NCBI GenBank assembly: GCA_947626315.1
Contig: CANQRQ010000009.1
Location: forward strand, 1 to 64,000
Reading direction: 5' to 3'
From: an uncultured Oscillospiraceae bacterium
Lineage (GTDB): Bacteria; Bacillota; Clostridia; Oscillospirales; Oscillospiraceae
DNA length: 64,000 nt
In this document: positions 52,390 to 60,206 of the stretch, one piece after another
Layout: each line of letters starts with the position of its first letter
Numbering within the stretch: position 1 is the first letter of the stretch
The notes under the pieces: generated by a model
Database searches by the model: none
What the model was told of the DNA's origin: nothing
What the model saw: only the letters and a program-made list of their open reading frames with translations
Program-made: the position numbers and the translations under genes

Positions 52390-53052
52390 TCAGTATGTCA
52401 AATAGATCAGGCCGTTGAGGAGATTGGCGCTGTGCTCCTTCACATAGGCGGCAAATTCCAGCCGGCTGATCTCATAGGCCTGGCCCCAGGAGGAGATGCG
52501 CAGCCAGTCGTCCTCCATGCCGGTGACGGCCACAAAGTGGGCCTTGGCAGAACTGGCCGGCACGCGGCGTCCGTCCGGCAGGCGGCGGTAAAAGCGGAGC
52601 CGGTTTTTTTGCCAAACATAGGGGAAATTCTGCCCGATGGCCAGCAGGGAAGGGGAGTCCTCCCGGAGGCCGGCCTCTATCCGGGGCCAGATTTTCTCCG
52701 ACGCGGGTACGACATGGGCCCGGCGGGGGATCTGTTCGTCGTGCAGCAGCCGGTTTAGGCCCAGGCACAGCACCGCAGGGTTGATCCCGAAGGGTGGGAT
52801 CAGGGGGAAGTATTTCCCGCAGAGGCGGGAGAGCAGGCTGTTATACAGGGAGAGGGGAATCGGCCCGTCCGGTATCTGCTCCAACCCCCGGCCGCAGGCC
52901 CGGCTCAGATAGATCGCCGTATCCAGCGCCGCCACAGGGCCGCAGCCGCATTTCCGGATAACCGGCTTGTCCGACCAGAGCTGGCTCCCGCCGTAAGACA
53001 AAAGCCCGTTTTTACATACCTGAACATATTCGCTTTTCAGACATACCGGCAC
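52390..53052 (-). CDS. C39-like cysteine peptidase domain protein
   Basis: 220 residues. KCGCGPVAALDTAIYL resembles the catalytic-Cys helix of C39-type (papain-fold) peptidases, and SSAKAHFVAVTGM and WLRISSWGQAYEISRLEF give the expected His and the conserved Trp-Gly block near the C-terminus. No signal peptide. GTG 53052 is chosen since AAAGGAGGG lies upstream and the promoter (53087-53115) excludes the ATG at 53115. Diverges from the MoxR/VWA pair. Confidence 0.6.
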   Translation of the reverse strand: MPVCLKSEYVQVCKNGLLSYGGSQLWSDKPVIRKCGCGPVAALDTAIYLSRACGRGLEQIPDGPIPLSLYNSLLSRLCGKYFPLIPPFGINPAVLCLGLNRLLHDEQIPRRAHVVPASEKIWPRIEAGLREDSPSLLAIGQNFPYVWQKNRLRFYRRLPDGRRVPASSAKAHFVAVTGMEDDWLRISSWGQAYEISRLEFAAYVKEHSANLLNGLIYLTY

Positions 53053-53086
53053 GCCGCAGGCCCTCCTTTCTCTTTCACATGGATAA

Positions 53087-53115
53087 ATTATAGTCTTTTT
53101 TCCCCTCATGCGCAA
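53087..53115 (-). promoter_or_regulatory. Promoter of the C39-like gene
   Basis: Minus-strand TTGCGC (53115-53110), 17 bp, TATAAT (53092-53087). Confidence 0.65.
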
Positions 53116-53141
53116 GCCGTCCGGGAAATTTCAGAAAGCAG

Positions 53142-53171
53142 GTGACAAAAGGGGGAGGACAGTGCTATAAT
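53142..53171 (+). promoter_or_regulatory. Promoter of the MoxR/VWA operon
   Basis: GTGACA (53142-53147), 18 bp, TATAAT (53166-53171) with extended TGC. Confidence 0.65.
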
Positions 53172-53201
53172 TTTTGAAGACTTCGTATTTTGGAGGTGCC
53201 T

Positions 53202-54113
53202 ATGCTTGATTTTTTGAGAAGCGAGGGAATTGAGGAGAGCGTACTCGCCAAAATTGAAGCGTTTCGGAGGCAGTATCCGGCCCCGGAGGGGCAGCAGAAC
53301 CGGATTCCCCGGCCAAAATTTCACTATTATGGGAAGGAAATCTGGCTGAAAGCTCTGACGGCGCTGCTCTCCGGTGAGAATTTGCTGCTGGTTGGTCCCA
53401 AGGCCACCGGGAAAAACGTGCTGGCGGAAAATCTGGCGGCCGTGTTCAACCGCCCTGAGTGGGATATCTCCTTCTATCTCAACACCGACGCCGCCTCCCT
53501 CATCGGGACGGACACCTTTAAAGGCGGCGAGGTCAGCCTGCGGCACGGGCCTATTTACCAGTGCGCCGAGTACGGCGGCTTCGGCATCCTGGACGAGATC
53601 AACATGGCCAAGAACGAATCGCTGGCCGTGCTTCACGCCACGCTGGACTTTCGCCGGATCATCGACGTGCCCGGCTATGAGCGGATCCAGCTGGCGCCCT
53701 GCACCCGCTTTATCGCCACCATGAATTACGGCTATGCCGGGACCCGGGAGCTCAATGAGGCGCTGGCCTCCCGCTTCATGGTGATCAACATGCCCATCAT
53801 TTCCCGAGAAAATCTGGAGAAGCTGCTCAAGACCCAGTATCCCCGGCTGAAGGATGCCTATGCCGGGCAGCTGGCCGGGCTGTTCCAGGAGATCAGGACC
53901 AAATGCGAGAGCGCGGAGATTTCCACCAAGGCGCTGGACCTGCGGGGTCTTCTGGCGGCGGTATCTCTTGCGGCCAACGGCCTGTCCCTGGTTCAGGCCC
54001 TGGAGCTGGGCATCATCAACAAATCCTTTGACGATTATGAGCGGCAGCTGGTCTCCGATCTGATTGCTGCCCGTATCCCGGATTTGGACGCGGCGGAGCT
54101 GTTCGATCCATGA
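53202..54113 (+). CDS. MoxR-type AAA+ ATPase
   Basis: 303 residues. Walker A VGPKATGKNVLAENL, Walker B GGFGILDEINMAKNE, sensor 1 TRFIATMNYGYAGTRELNEALASRF (ending in the arginine-finger region). Like CoxD/NorQ, MoxR ATPases act as metal-insertion or complex-assembly chaperones together with a VWA partner, and the next gene is one. ATG 53202 with TGGAGGTG upstream. Ends in an ATGA overlap with the VWA gene. The client protein is unknown. Confidence 0.88.
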   Translation: MLDFLRSEGIEESVLAKIEAFRRQYPAPEGQQNRIPRPKFHYYGKEIWLKALTALLSGENLLLVGPKATGKNVLAENLAAVFNRPEWDISFYLNTDAASLIGTDTFKGGEVSLRHGPIYQCAEYGGFGILDEINMAKNESLAVLHATLDFRRIIDVPGYERIQLAPCTRFIATMNYGYAGTRELNEALASRFMVINMPIISRENLEKLLKTQYPRLKDAYAGQLAGLFQEIRTKCESAEISTKALDLRGLLAAVSLAANGLSLVQALELGIINKSFDDYERQLVSDLIAARIPDLDAAELFDP

Positions 54114-55822
54114 GCAGCGCGATCACCGAGCTTCAGGACAAGCGGGCCGCCAACCTGATCTGGAACGCCGCCGGAGATTACGGCTTTACGCCGGATTTCA
54201 AGTCCTTTGATTCGGCAGGGCAGGCGGAGATCTATTTCAACTGCATTCTTGGCGCAGCCCGCAAGCATTATGACTATGCCCAGCTGCAAAGCGTCTTTGC
54301 CGCCTTTGACCAGTATGAAGAGGGGGAGATGTACCAGGGGCTGTTCTGGCTGGGCTTGGAAAACTGTGTCTTTTGCCGGGAAGTAGATGGGCGTCCGGCG
54401 CTGGCCGCCCTGCGCCGGCAGTATGCAGAGGCCATGGTGGCGGAATATTCCCGCCAGGGCTTTGATGATTACCGCCTGTTTGAGTGCCTGGCCAGGGCTC
54501 ATTACATGCGGGTGCTAGGCCAGGAGCCGGACTTGAGCGGTTATGATCTCCGGCTCCTGGACGAGCTGGAGTTTCCTCCGGAGCTCAGCACGGAGGAGCT
54601 GGTCTGCCGGGCAAAGGAGCTCTTTTCCCACTGGTTTCAGATCCGCACAGAGGAGCGCAAACGGGAAAAACGAGGTCCGCTGTTTTCTCTGAAGCGGCGG
54701 GGCCCGGGGAAGGGGAAGGCCAGGCGCTTCGGCGGCGGCTTTCTCCTGCATAGCGCCAACGCCTATGGCGGCGCCGAAGCCGGCGGACGGGACGGTAAAG
54801 AGGAGATCCGCAGCAAAATGAGCGCGGCGGAGCTGCGGAGCTTCATGACGGAGAAATACGGCCAGGCCCTGTTTTCCGATTGGCAGACCCAGGAGCTGGA
54901 AAATCTGCTCTGCACCGGAAACCACGCCGGCTGCCATCTGCATTTTACAAAGGGGGTCCCTGTCAAAGGGACGATCCGCAACGGCTTCGAGGCGCTGCAA
55001 AAGACAAAGGAGGCCGACCAGATCGCCCGCAACCGGCAGACCTATCAAAAAAATCTGTCCCAGAACAGAACCTGCATCGCCAAGCTGGCGGGGAAGATCC
55101 AAAACTCCGTCTTGCTGTACATGCAGCCCTCCCCGGTCAAGGCCAATTCCGGCCGGATAAACGGCGGGACGGTCTGGCGGGCGGTCCATCTGGATGACGA
55201 CCGGGTTTTTGTCCGGGAGGAGAACGGCGACCTGGGGAATCTGAGCGTGGATATCCTGCTGGACGCCTCCACCTCCCAGAAAAACCGGCAGGAGACGGTC
55301 TCCGGCCAGGGTTATATCATTGCCGAGGCGCTGCAGCGCTGCGGTATTCCCTGCCGGGTCAGTTCCTTCTGCTCCATGACCGGCTATACCATTCTGCGGA
55401 TCTTCCGGGACTATAACGAGCCCGGCAGCAACGACAAGATCTTTGAATATGTCTCCAACGGCTGCAACCGGGACGGCCTTGCCATCCGGGCTGTCAGGCA
55501 GCTTATGAGCGGCTCGGACTATGAGCATAAGATCCTGATCATTCTCTCCGATGTGAAGCCCAACGACATCAAGAAAATACCCGGCGGCGCGGACGGGGAA
55601 CTGGTGCCCTATGAAAAGCAGGCGGGCATCCGGGATGTGGCCAGCGAGGTGCGCCTGGCCCGGGCGGAGGGGATCGCGGTGATCTGCGTTTTCACCGGGG
55701 AGGACGAGGACCTGCCCGCGGCCAAGCTGGTCTATGGGCGGGATTTCACCCGCATTCAGTCTATGGACAAGATGGCCGACGCGGTGGGGACCCTGATCCA
55801 GAACCAGATCCGAAATCTCTAA
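54110..55822 (+). CDS. VWA-domain protein (CoxE/NorD-like partner of MoxR)
   Basis: 570 residues. The C-terminal VWA domain (about 375-570) has the MIDAS block DILLDASTSQKNRQE (DxSxS) and ILSDVKPNDIKK. The N-terminal 370 residues are mostly helical with a basic patch (RKREKRGP). It resembles CoxE/NorD-type proteins that work with MoxR ATPases. Overlaps the ATPase gene by 4 bases. No cofactor-requiring enzyme that might be the client is encoded nearby. Confidence 0.85.
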   Translation: MSSAITELQDKRAANLIWNAAGDYGFTPDFKSFDSAGQAEIYFNCILGAARKHYDYAQLQSVFAAFDQYEEGEMYQGLFWLGLENCVFCREVDGRPALAALRRQYAEAMVAEYSRQGFDDYRLFECLARAHYMRVLGQEPDLSGYDLRLLDELEFPPELSTEELVCRAKELFSHWFQIRTEERKREKRGPLFSLKRRGPGKGKARRFGGGFLLHSANAYGGAEAGGRDGKEEIRSKMSAAELRSFMTEKYGQALFSDWQTQELENLLCTGNHAGCHLHFTKGVPVKGTIRNGFEALQKTKEADQIARNRQTYQKNLSQNRTCIAKLAGKIQNSVLLYMQPSPVKANSGRINGGTVWRAVHLDDDRVFVREENGDLGNLSVDILLDASTSQKNRQETVSGQGYIIAEALQRCGIPCRVSSFCSMTGYTILRIFRDYNEPGSNDKIFEYVSNGCNRDGLAIRAVRQLMSGSDYEHKILIILSDVKPNDIKKIPGGADGELVPYEKQAGIRDVASEVRLARAEGIAVICVFTGEDEDLPAAKLVYGRDFTRIQSMDKMADAVGTLIQNQIRNL

Positions 55823-55835
55823 GCAAACAGGAAAA

Positions 55836-55879
55836 TATACAGAAGCAGGCCACGTTCATACGCGACCTGCTTCTGTATA
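55836..55879. terminator. 14-bp inverted repeat after the VWA gene
   Basis: TATACAGAAGCAGG pairs with CCTGCTTCTGTATA. There is no T tract; it may be a processing or stability hairpin. Confidence 0.5.
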
Positions 55880-55924
55880 CGACAAAAATCTTAAAGTTTT
55901 GCCGGAAATTCTTAAATTTTCTTA

Positions 55925-55951
55925 TAGAGCCGGACAAGCGGGCTCTTTTCT
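55925..55951 (+). terminator. Terminator of the MoxR/VWA operon
   Basis: AGAGCC and GGCTCT with a T4 tail, in the gap before the convergent phosphofructokinase gene. Confidence 0.6.
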
Positions 55952-55982
55952 GTTATAATGAGCACCGCGGCAAAACGGCTTT

Positions 55983-57224
55983 TTATTTGGCCAGCACTTT
56001 CTTGAGCCTGGCGTAGCGGGGGAGAGAGTGCTCCAGCGGAAGCTCCGGCTCGCCCTGGATCAGGGGCAGCACATAGTCGATAAACTCGTGCTTCAGGCCG
56101 TTATGCTCGGCGTTGATCCACTCCAGGGGGACTTTCTTCTCATAGTTTGCCACAGAGGACAGGGGGAGCAGCTCCAGCTTGCAGACGTACTTGCCGTCCA
56201 CCGTCTCCCGCTTGAAGGCCACCATCTGGCCGGTGACGCCGGAGACCGCCTGCCGGACCGCTTCCTGTCCGGCACCGAAGGCCTCGTTGATATCCGTGGC
56301 TGAAGCCAGGTGCGCGCCGCAGCGCTGCAGAAGGCTCAGCTCAATGCCGCGGACCTTGGCGCCGGTGTGTTTCTTCACCACGTCTGCCAGCATGGCGGCC
56401 AGGCCGCCCAGCTGGGCATGGCCGAAACCGTCGGTAGCGGAGGTCTTGGCCTCGGAGACGAAGCTGCCGTCGGCATAGTGGATGCCTTCGGAGACGGCCA
56501 CCAGCACCTTGCCGTTGGCCTTGTACACCTTGTCCACGTCAGCGAGGAAGCGATCCATGTCAAAGTCGCACTCCGGCAGATAAATCAGGTCCGGCCCGGA
56601 GCCAAACTCAGTGGCCAGGGCGGCGCTGGCGGCCAGCCAGCCCGCATGACGGCCCATGATCTCCACGATGGTGATCATACCGTTGTCATAGACCCGGGCG
56701 TCCTTGTTGATCTCCATGCAGGAGGTAGCGATATACTTGGCGGCGCTGGCAAAGCCGGGGCAGTGATCCGTGCCGAAAAGATCGTTGTCGATGGTCTTTG
56801 GCACGCCCATCACCCGGCACTCATAGCCCACAGACTCCATATAACGGCTGATCTTGTTGCAGGTGTCCATGGAGTCGTTGCCGCCGTTGTAGAAGAAATA
56901 CCGCACATTGTACTTCTTGAAGATCTCCAAAATGCGCTTGTAATCCGTGTCGTCCTGCTCCGGATCGGCGACCTTATACCGGCAGGAGCCCAGTTCGGAG
57001 GAAGGGGTGTTCAGCAGGAGCTTGAGCTCCTTCGGGTCCTCTTCATCCATCACATACAGCTTGTCATCCAGAACGCCGACAATGCCGTGCGCGGCGCCGT
57101 ACACCTTGGTGATCTCCTCCGCCTCAAGAGCGGTTTTGATGACGCCGTAGGCGCTGGCATTGATAACGGCCGTGGGGCCGCCGGACTGACCAAAGATACA
57201 TGCACCGACCAGTTTTTTGCTCAT
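55983..57224 (-). CDS. 6-phosphofructokinase, PPi-dependent type
   Basis: 413 residues. GQSGGPTAVINAS replaces the ATP-type GGDAPG loop; NGGNDSMDT has Asp where ATP enzymes have Gly (GGDGS), and MGVPKTIDNDL has the Lys before TIDND. These two residues mark pyrophosphate rather than ATP use (established for the family). It would run the fructose-6-phosphate/fructose-1,6-bisphosphate step reversibly with PPi. GGAGG lies upstream of ATG 57224. Diverges from the aldolase gene. Confidence 0.9.
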   Translation of the reverse strand: MSKKLVGACIFGQSGGPTAVINASAYGVIKTALEAEEITKVYGAAHGIVGVLDDKLYVMDEEDPKELKLLLNTPSSELGSCRYKVADPEQDDTDYKRILEIFKKYNVRYFFYNGGNDSMDTCNKISRYMESVGYECRVMGVPKTIDNDLFGTDHCPGFASAAKYIATSCMEINKDARVYDNGMITIVEIMGRHAGWLAASAALATEFGSGPDLIYLPECDFDMDRFLADVDKVYKANGKVLVAVSEGIHYADGSFVSEAKTSATDGFGHAQLGGLAAMLADVVKKHTGAKVRGIELSLLQRCGAHLASATDINEAFGAGQEAVRQAVSGVTGQMVAFKRETVDGKYVCKLELLPLSSVANYEKKVPLEWINAEHNGLKHEFIDYVLPLIQGEPELPLEHSLPRYARLKKVLAK

Positions 57225-57282
57225 TGGGAAAAGCCTCCATAAAATAATAAAAAATTTTCGCGTTTTTTCTCAAAGCTGAGTA

Positions 57283-57311
57283 TTGATTATGGCCAAGTTT
57301 GAGGATATAAT
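57283..57311 (+). promoter_or_regulatory. fba promoter
   Basis: TTGATT (57283-57288), 17 bp, TATAAT (57306-57311). The rest of the 155-base divergent gap is AT-rich with no clear operator. Confidence 0.8.
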
Positions 57312-57379
57312 ATAAACGTAAATTTGTAAATGCGCTTTTTGTACAAATTTCAAGATTTTTTTAAGGGAGAACAAGAAAA

Positions 57380-58315
57380 ATGCCACTGGTTACTACGAAA
57401 GAAATGTTTGAAAAGGCCTATTCCGGCGGTTATGCCATCGGCGCGTTCAATGTGAACAACATGGAGATCGTGCAAGGCATCACCGAAGCGGCCAAGGAGC
57501 TGAACGCCCCCCTGATCCTGCAGGTGTCCAAGGGCGCCCGGGCCTATGCCAACCACACCTATCTGCTGAAGCTGGTGGAGGCCGCCGTTATTGAGACCGG
57601 CCTGCCCATCGCCCTGCACCTGGACCACGGCGACAGCTTTGAGCTCTGCAAGTCCTGCATCGACGGCGGCTTTACCTCTGTCATGATTGACGCTTCCTCC
57701 AAGCCCTTTGAGGAGAACATCGCTCTGACCCATCAGGTGGTGGAGTATGCCCATGATCACGGCGTTGTGGTAGAGGCTGAGCTGGGCACGCTGGCCGGTA
57801 TCGAGGACGAAGTGAACGTCTCCGCGGAGGACAGCTCCTATACCCGCCCCGAGGATGTGCAGGAATTCGTGCAGCGCACCGGCTGCGACTCCCTGGCCAT
57901 CGCCATCGGCACCTCTCACGGTGCCTATAAGTTCAAGCCCGGCACCGATCCGAAGCTCCGTCTGGACATCCTGGAAGAGGTGGAAAAGCGCCTGCCCGGC
58001 TTTCCGATCGTGCTCCACGGCTCTTCCTCTGTCCCGCAGGAGTTTGTAAAGATCATCAACGAAAACGGCGGCAAGATGCCCGGCGCCATCGGCATTCCGG
58101 AGGAGCAGCTTCGGATGGCCGCCAAGATGGCCGTCTGCAAGATCAACATCGACTCTGACCTGCGTCTGGCTATGACTGCCTGCATCCGCAAGTATTTCAA
58201 CGAGCATCCCGAGCATTTCGACCCCCGGCAGTATCTGGCCCCGGCCCGGGAGGCTATCAAGGCGATGGTCAAGCACAAGATCGTCGATGTTCTCGGCTGC
58301 GACGGCAAAGCCTGA
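57380..58315 (+). CDS. fba: Class II fructose-1,6-bisphosphate aldolase
   Basis: 311 residues. Zinc and active-site blocks: ALHLDHGDSFE, EAELGTLAGIEDEV, AIAIGTSHGAYKF and IVLHGSSSVP; the NINIDSDLR-like INIDSDLRLA binds phosphate. It splits fructose-1,6-bisphosphate into two trioses. The phosphofructokinase gene lies divergently, so two successive glycolytic steps share one intergenic region. No terminator is seen before the next gene, 42 bases downstream. Confidence 0.96.
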   Translation: MPLVTTKEMFEKAYSGGYAIGAFNVNNMEIVQGITEAAKELNAPLILQVSKGARAYANHTYLLKLVEAAVIETGLPIALHLDHGDSFELCKSCIDGGFTSVMIDASSKPFEENIALTHQVVEYAHDHGVVVEAELGTLAGIEDEVNVSAEDSSYTRPEDVQEFVQRTGCDSLAIAIGTSHGAYKFKPGTDPKLRLDILEEVEKRLPGFPIVLHGSSSVPQEFVKIINENGGKMPGAIGIPEEQLRMAAKMAVCKINIDSDLRLAMTACIRKYFNEHPEHFDPRQYLAPAREAIKAMVKHKIVDVLGCDGKA

Positions 58316-58357
58316 TCCGCACACACCGCGCAGAGATAGAAAGCAGGAGGTGGCAAA

Positions 58358-60058
58358 GTGAAAAAGAAGCCTGATCATGCCAAGAGCAAGCATGAGGCAC
58401 ACAGCGCGAAACCCAAACGCAGTCAGGATCACAGCCCCAAGCCCAAATCAGGCGCCGGGAACACGCTTTTTGACCCGATGCTGGTCATCCGGCTTGTGGT
58501 TGCCACGGTTATCTTCGCTGTGGCGTTGATTGCCCGGCTGTCCAACTTCGTTTACATTATCATGCTTGCGCTGGCCGCGGTCGTCGCCGGATATGATCTC
58601 GTTATGGCCGGCCTTCAGGCCATTGAAGAGAAGGACTATTTTGCCACCCCGCTTATTGTCGTGCTCATTGCCGCCATCTCCTACCTTATTAATTTCGCCT
58701 CGGAAGGGGCCGCGTTGATTATCCTCTATCAGATCGGCCTGCTGCTGATCTCCTACGCGGATGACAGGACGCGTAAATCCGCCCTGGAGCTTCTCCGCTA
58801 TCAGGACGAGGAGACCAGAGCCAAGGTCGCCGAGCAGGTAGGGGAGAAGAAGAACGCCGCCATGGAGATCGAGTCCGTCATGAAATCCAGCGCAGGCTCC
58901 GTGCTGAAGCTGGCCATGGCCTTTGCGGTTCTCTATGCGGTGTTCCTTCCCCTGATGACCGGACTTACCTATATTGTCTCCATTCATCGGGCCATCACCA
59001 TCATCCTGATCGCCACGCCCATGTCCGTGGTCATCGCCATGCCCCTGACCGGGATCGTGGGCCTGTGCTACAGCGCCCAGCAAGGGGTGCTGTACAACAG
59101 CGCGAAAGCCCTGGAGAGTGCCGGCGAGGCCAATATCGCAGTGTTCGACAAGGCGGGCATCTTCTCCGAGGCAAATCCCCGGGTGATTTCCGTCCAGCCT
59201 GAGGTGATCGACCAGGGCACATTTATGGACTTTGCCGCCCACGCTGTCTACTATTCCGAGCAGCCCTTTGCCAAAGCCATCGGCGCCATCTACAACCAGG
59301 AGTACAAGCTGAACGTGATCAGCGAATTTCGGGACATTCCCGGCAGCGGCGTGCGGCTCCGGATTGGCGAGGTCACCGTTATTTTGGCGAGCGCCGAGTA
59401 TTTTGCCGGAAGGGGAGTCCGCGTTCCCGAGGACCAGGAGGACGGCGGACAGGTCTATTATATGACGCTTTCCGACCGGTATGTAGGGAAAATCGTGATC
59501 TCCGCCGATCTGAACGACGATGCGGTGGATCTTGCCCCCTCTATGCGTTCCGCTGGCATCCGCCGCTGCGTCCTGCTGACGGAGGACGGAAAAGGGGAGA
59601 GCGACCGGCTGGCGGAGGAGCTTGACTTCTCCGAGGTCTACGGGGAATGCGACACGGCCAAAAAGCTCAATATTATTAAAGAGCTGAACAAGGGCTCACA
59701 AAACCGCATCCTGTACATTTACTCTAACGGAATCGAATCGCACAGCGCTGCTGCCATCGATATGCGGGTGAGCCGCAAGGCGAAATACGCCGACGCGATT
59801 GTTCTGCCGGAGTATGTGGTGAACATTCCGTTCTCGCTCCAGGTCAGCGCCCGGATGCGCCAGGTGGCGATCGAAAACGCGGTCTTCGCCTTTGTAATCA
59901 AGGCGCTGCTGATTTTCCTCAGCATCATCGGTTACTGCAACATCTGGTTTGCCATTGTGATCGACATGGTGGCCGCCGTGGCGACCATCCTCAACAGCAT
60001 CCGCGTCACCAACGAATCCCTGGTGGCTTCGCTGAAGTACAAGACCGGACGCGCGTAA
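58358..60058 (+). CDS. Degenerate P1B-type ATPase homologue lacking the actuator domain
   Basis: 566 residues. After a Lys/His-rich tail (1-35) there are four helices (about 41-60, 63-83, 98-113, 117-133), two more (184-204, 211-237) and a final pair (508-547): the eight-helix plan of metal-pumping P1B ATPases. VFDKAGIF keeps the phosphorylation Asp264 but changes DKTG; ATPMSVVIAMP replaces the CPC metal site; SEQPFAKAI replaces SEHP; LLTEDG replaces TGDN; YSNGIESHSAA replaces GDGxND. Only about 50 residues lie where the 130-150-residue actuator with TGES should be. Probably a non-pumping relative. GTG 58358 follows AGGAGGTGG; in operon with fba. Confidence 0.8.
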   Translation: MKKKPDHAKSKHEAHSAKPKRSQDHSPKPKSGAGNTLFDPMLVIRLVVATVIFAVALIARLSNFVYIIMLALAAVVAGYDLVMAGLQAIEEKDYFATPLIVVLIAAISYLINFASEGAALIILYQIGLLLISYADDRTRKSALELLRYQDEETRAKVAEQVGEKKNAAMEIESVMKSSAGSVLKLAMAFAVLYAVFLPLMTGLTYIVSIHRAITIILIATPMSVVIAMPLTGIVGLCYSAQQGVLYNSAKALESAGEANIAVFDKAGIFSEANPRVISVQPEVIDQGTFMDFAAHAVYYSEQPFAKAIGAIYNQEYKLNVISEFRDIPGSGVRLRIGEVTVILASAEYFAGRGVRVPEDQEDGGQVYYMTLSDRYVGKIVISADLNDDAVDLAPSMRSAGIRRCVLLTEDGKGESDRLAEELDFSEVYGECDTAKKLNIIKELNKGSQNRILYIYSNGIESHSAAAIDMRVSRKAKYADAIVLPEYVVNIPFSLQVSARMRQVAIENAVFAFVIKALLIFLSIIGYCNIWFAIVIDMVAAVATILNSIRVTNESLVASLKYKTGRA

Positions 60059-60104
60059 GGAAACCCTGTGGGGAGAAACAGATGAAACAATTTCGGGCTG
60101 GCCG

Positions 60105-60138
60105 GGGGAGAATGCTTCCCCCGGCAGCTTGAAAAAAG
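60105..60138 (+). terminator. Terminator after the P-type ATPase homologue
   Basis: GGCCGGGGGAGAATGCTTCCCCCGGC forms a strong stem of about 9 bp near 60105-60127, followed after a short GC spacer by a run of A/G. The T run is lacking on the plus strand, so it may act mainly as a stability hairpin. Confidence 0.45.
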
Positions 60139-60143
60139 ACATT

Positions 60144-60171
60144 GGTTCGCATAATATCAATTAAGCGAACT
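60144..60171. other. dif-like Xer recombination site
   Basis: Left arm GGTTCGCATAA, 6-bp centre TATCAA, right arm TTAAGCGAACT: two 11-bp arms that are inverted copies at 9 of 11 positions. The left arm matches the E. coli dif XerC arm GGTGCGCATAA at 10 of 11. It lies 35 bp upstream of the xer start. Function is inferred. Confidence 0.6.
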
Positions 60172-60206
60172 TTAATAGGCCGTTTTTACGAAAAGGAGGC
60201 CGCCTT

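Noticed and set aside
60144-60171. LexA/DinR box reading of the palindrome before xer
   Set aside because: The half-sites are longer (11 bp) and outward in orientation, and the spacing is 6 bp; the 11-6-11 dif pattern and the xer neighbour fit better.
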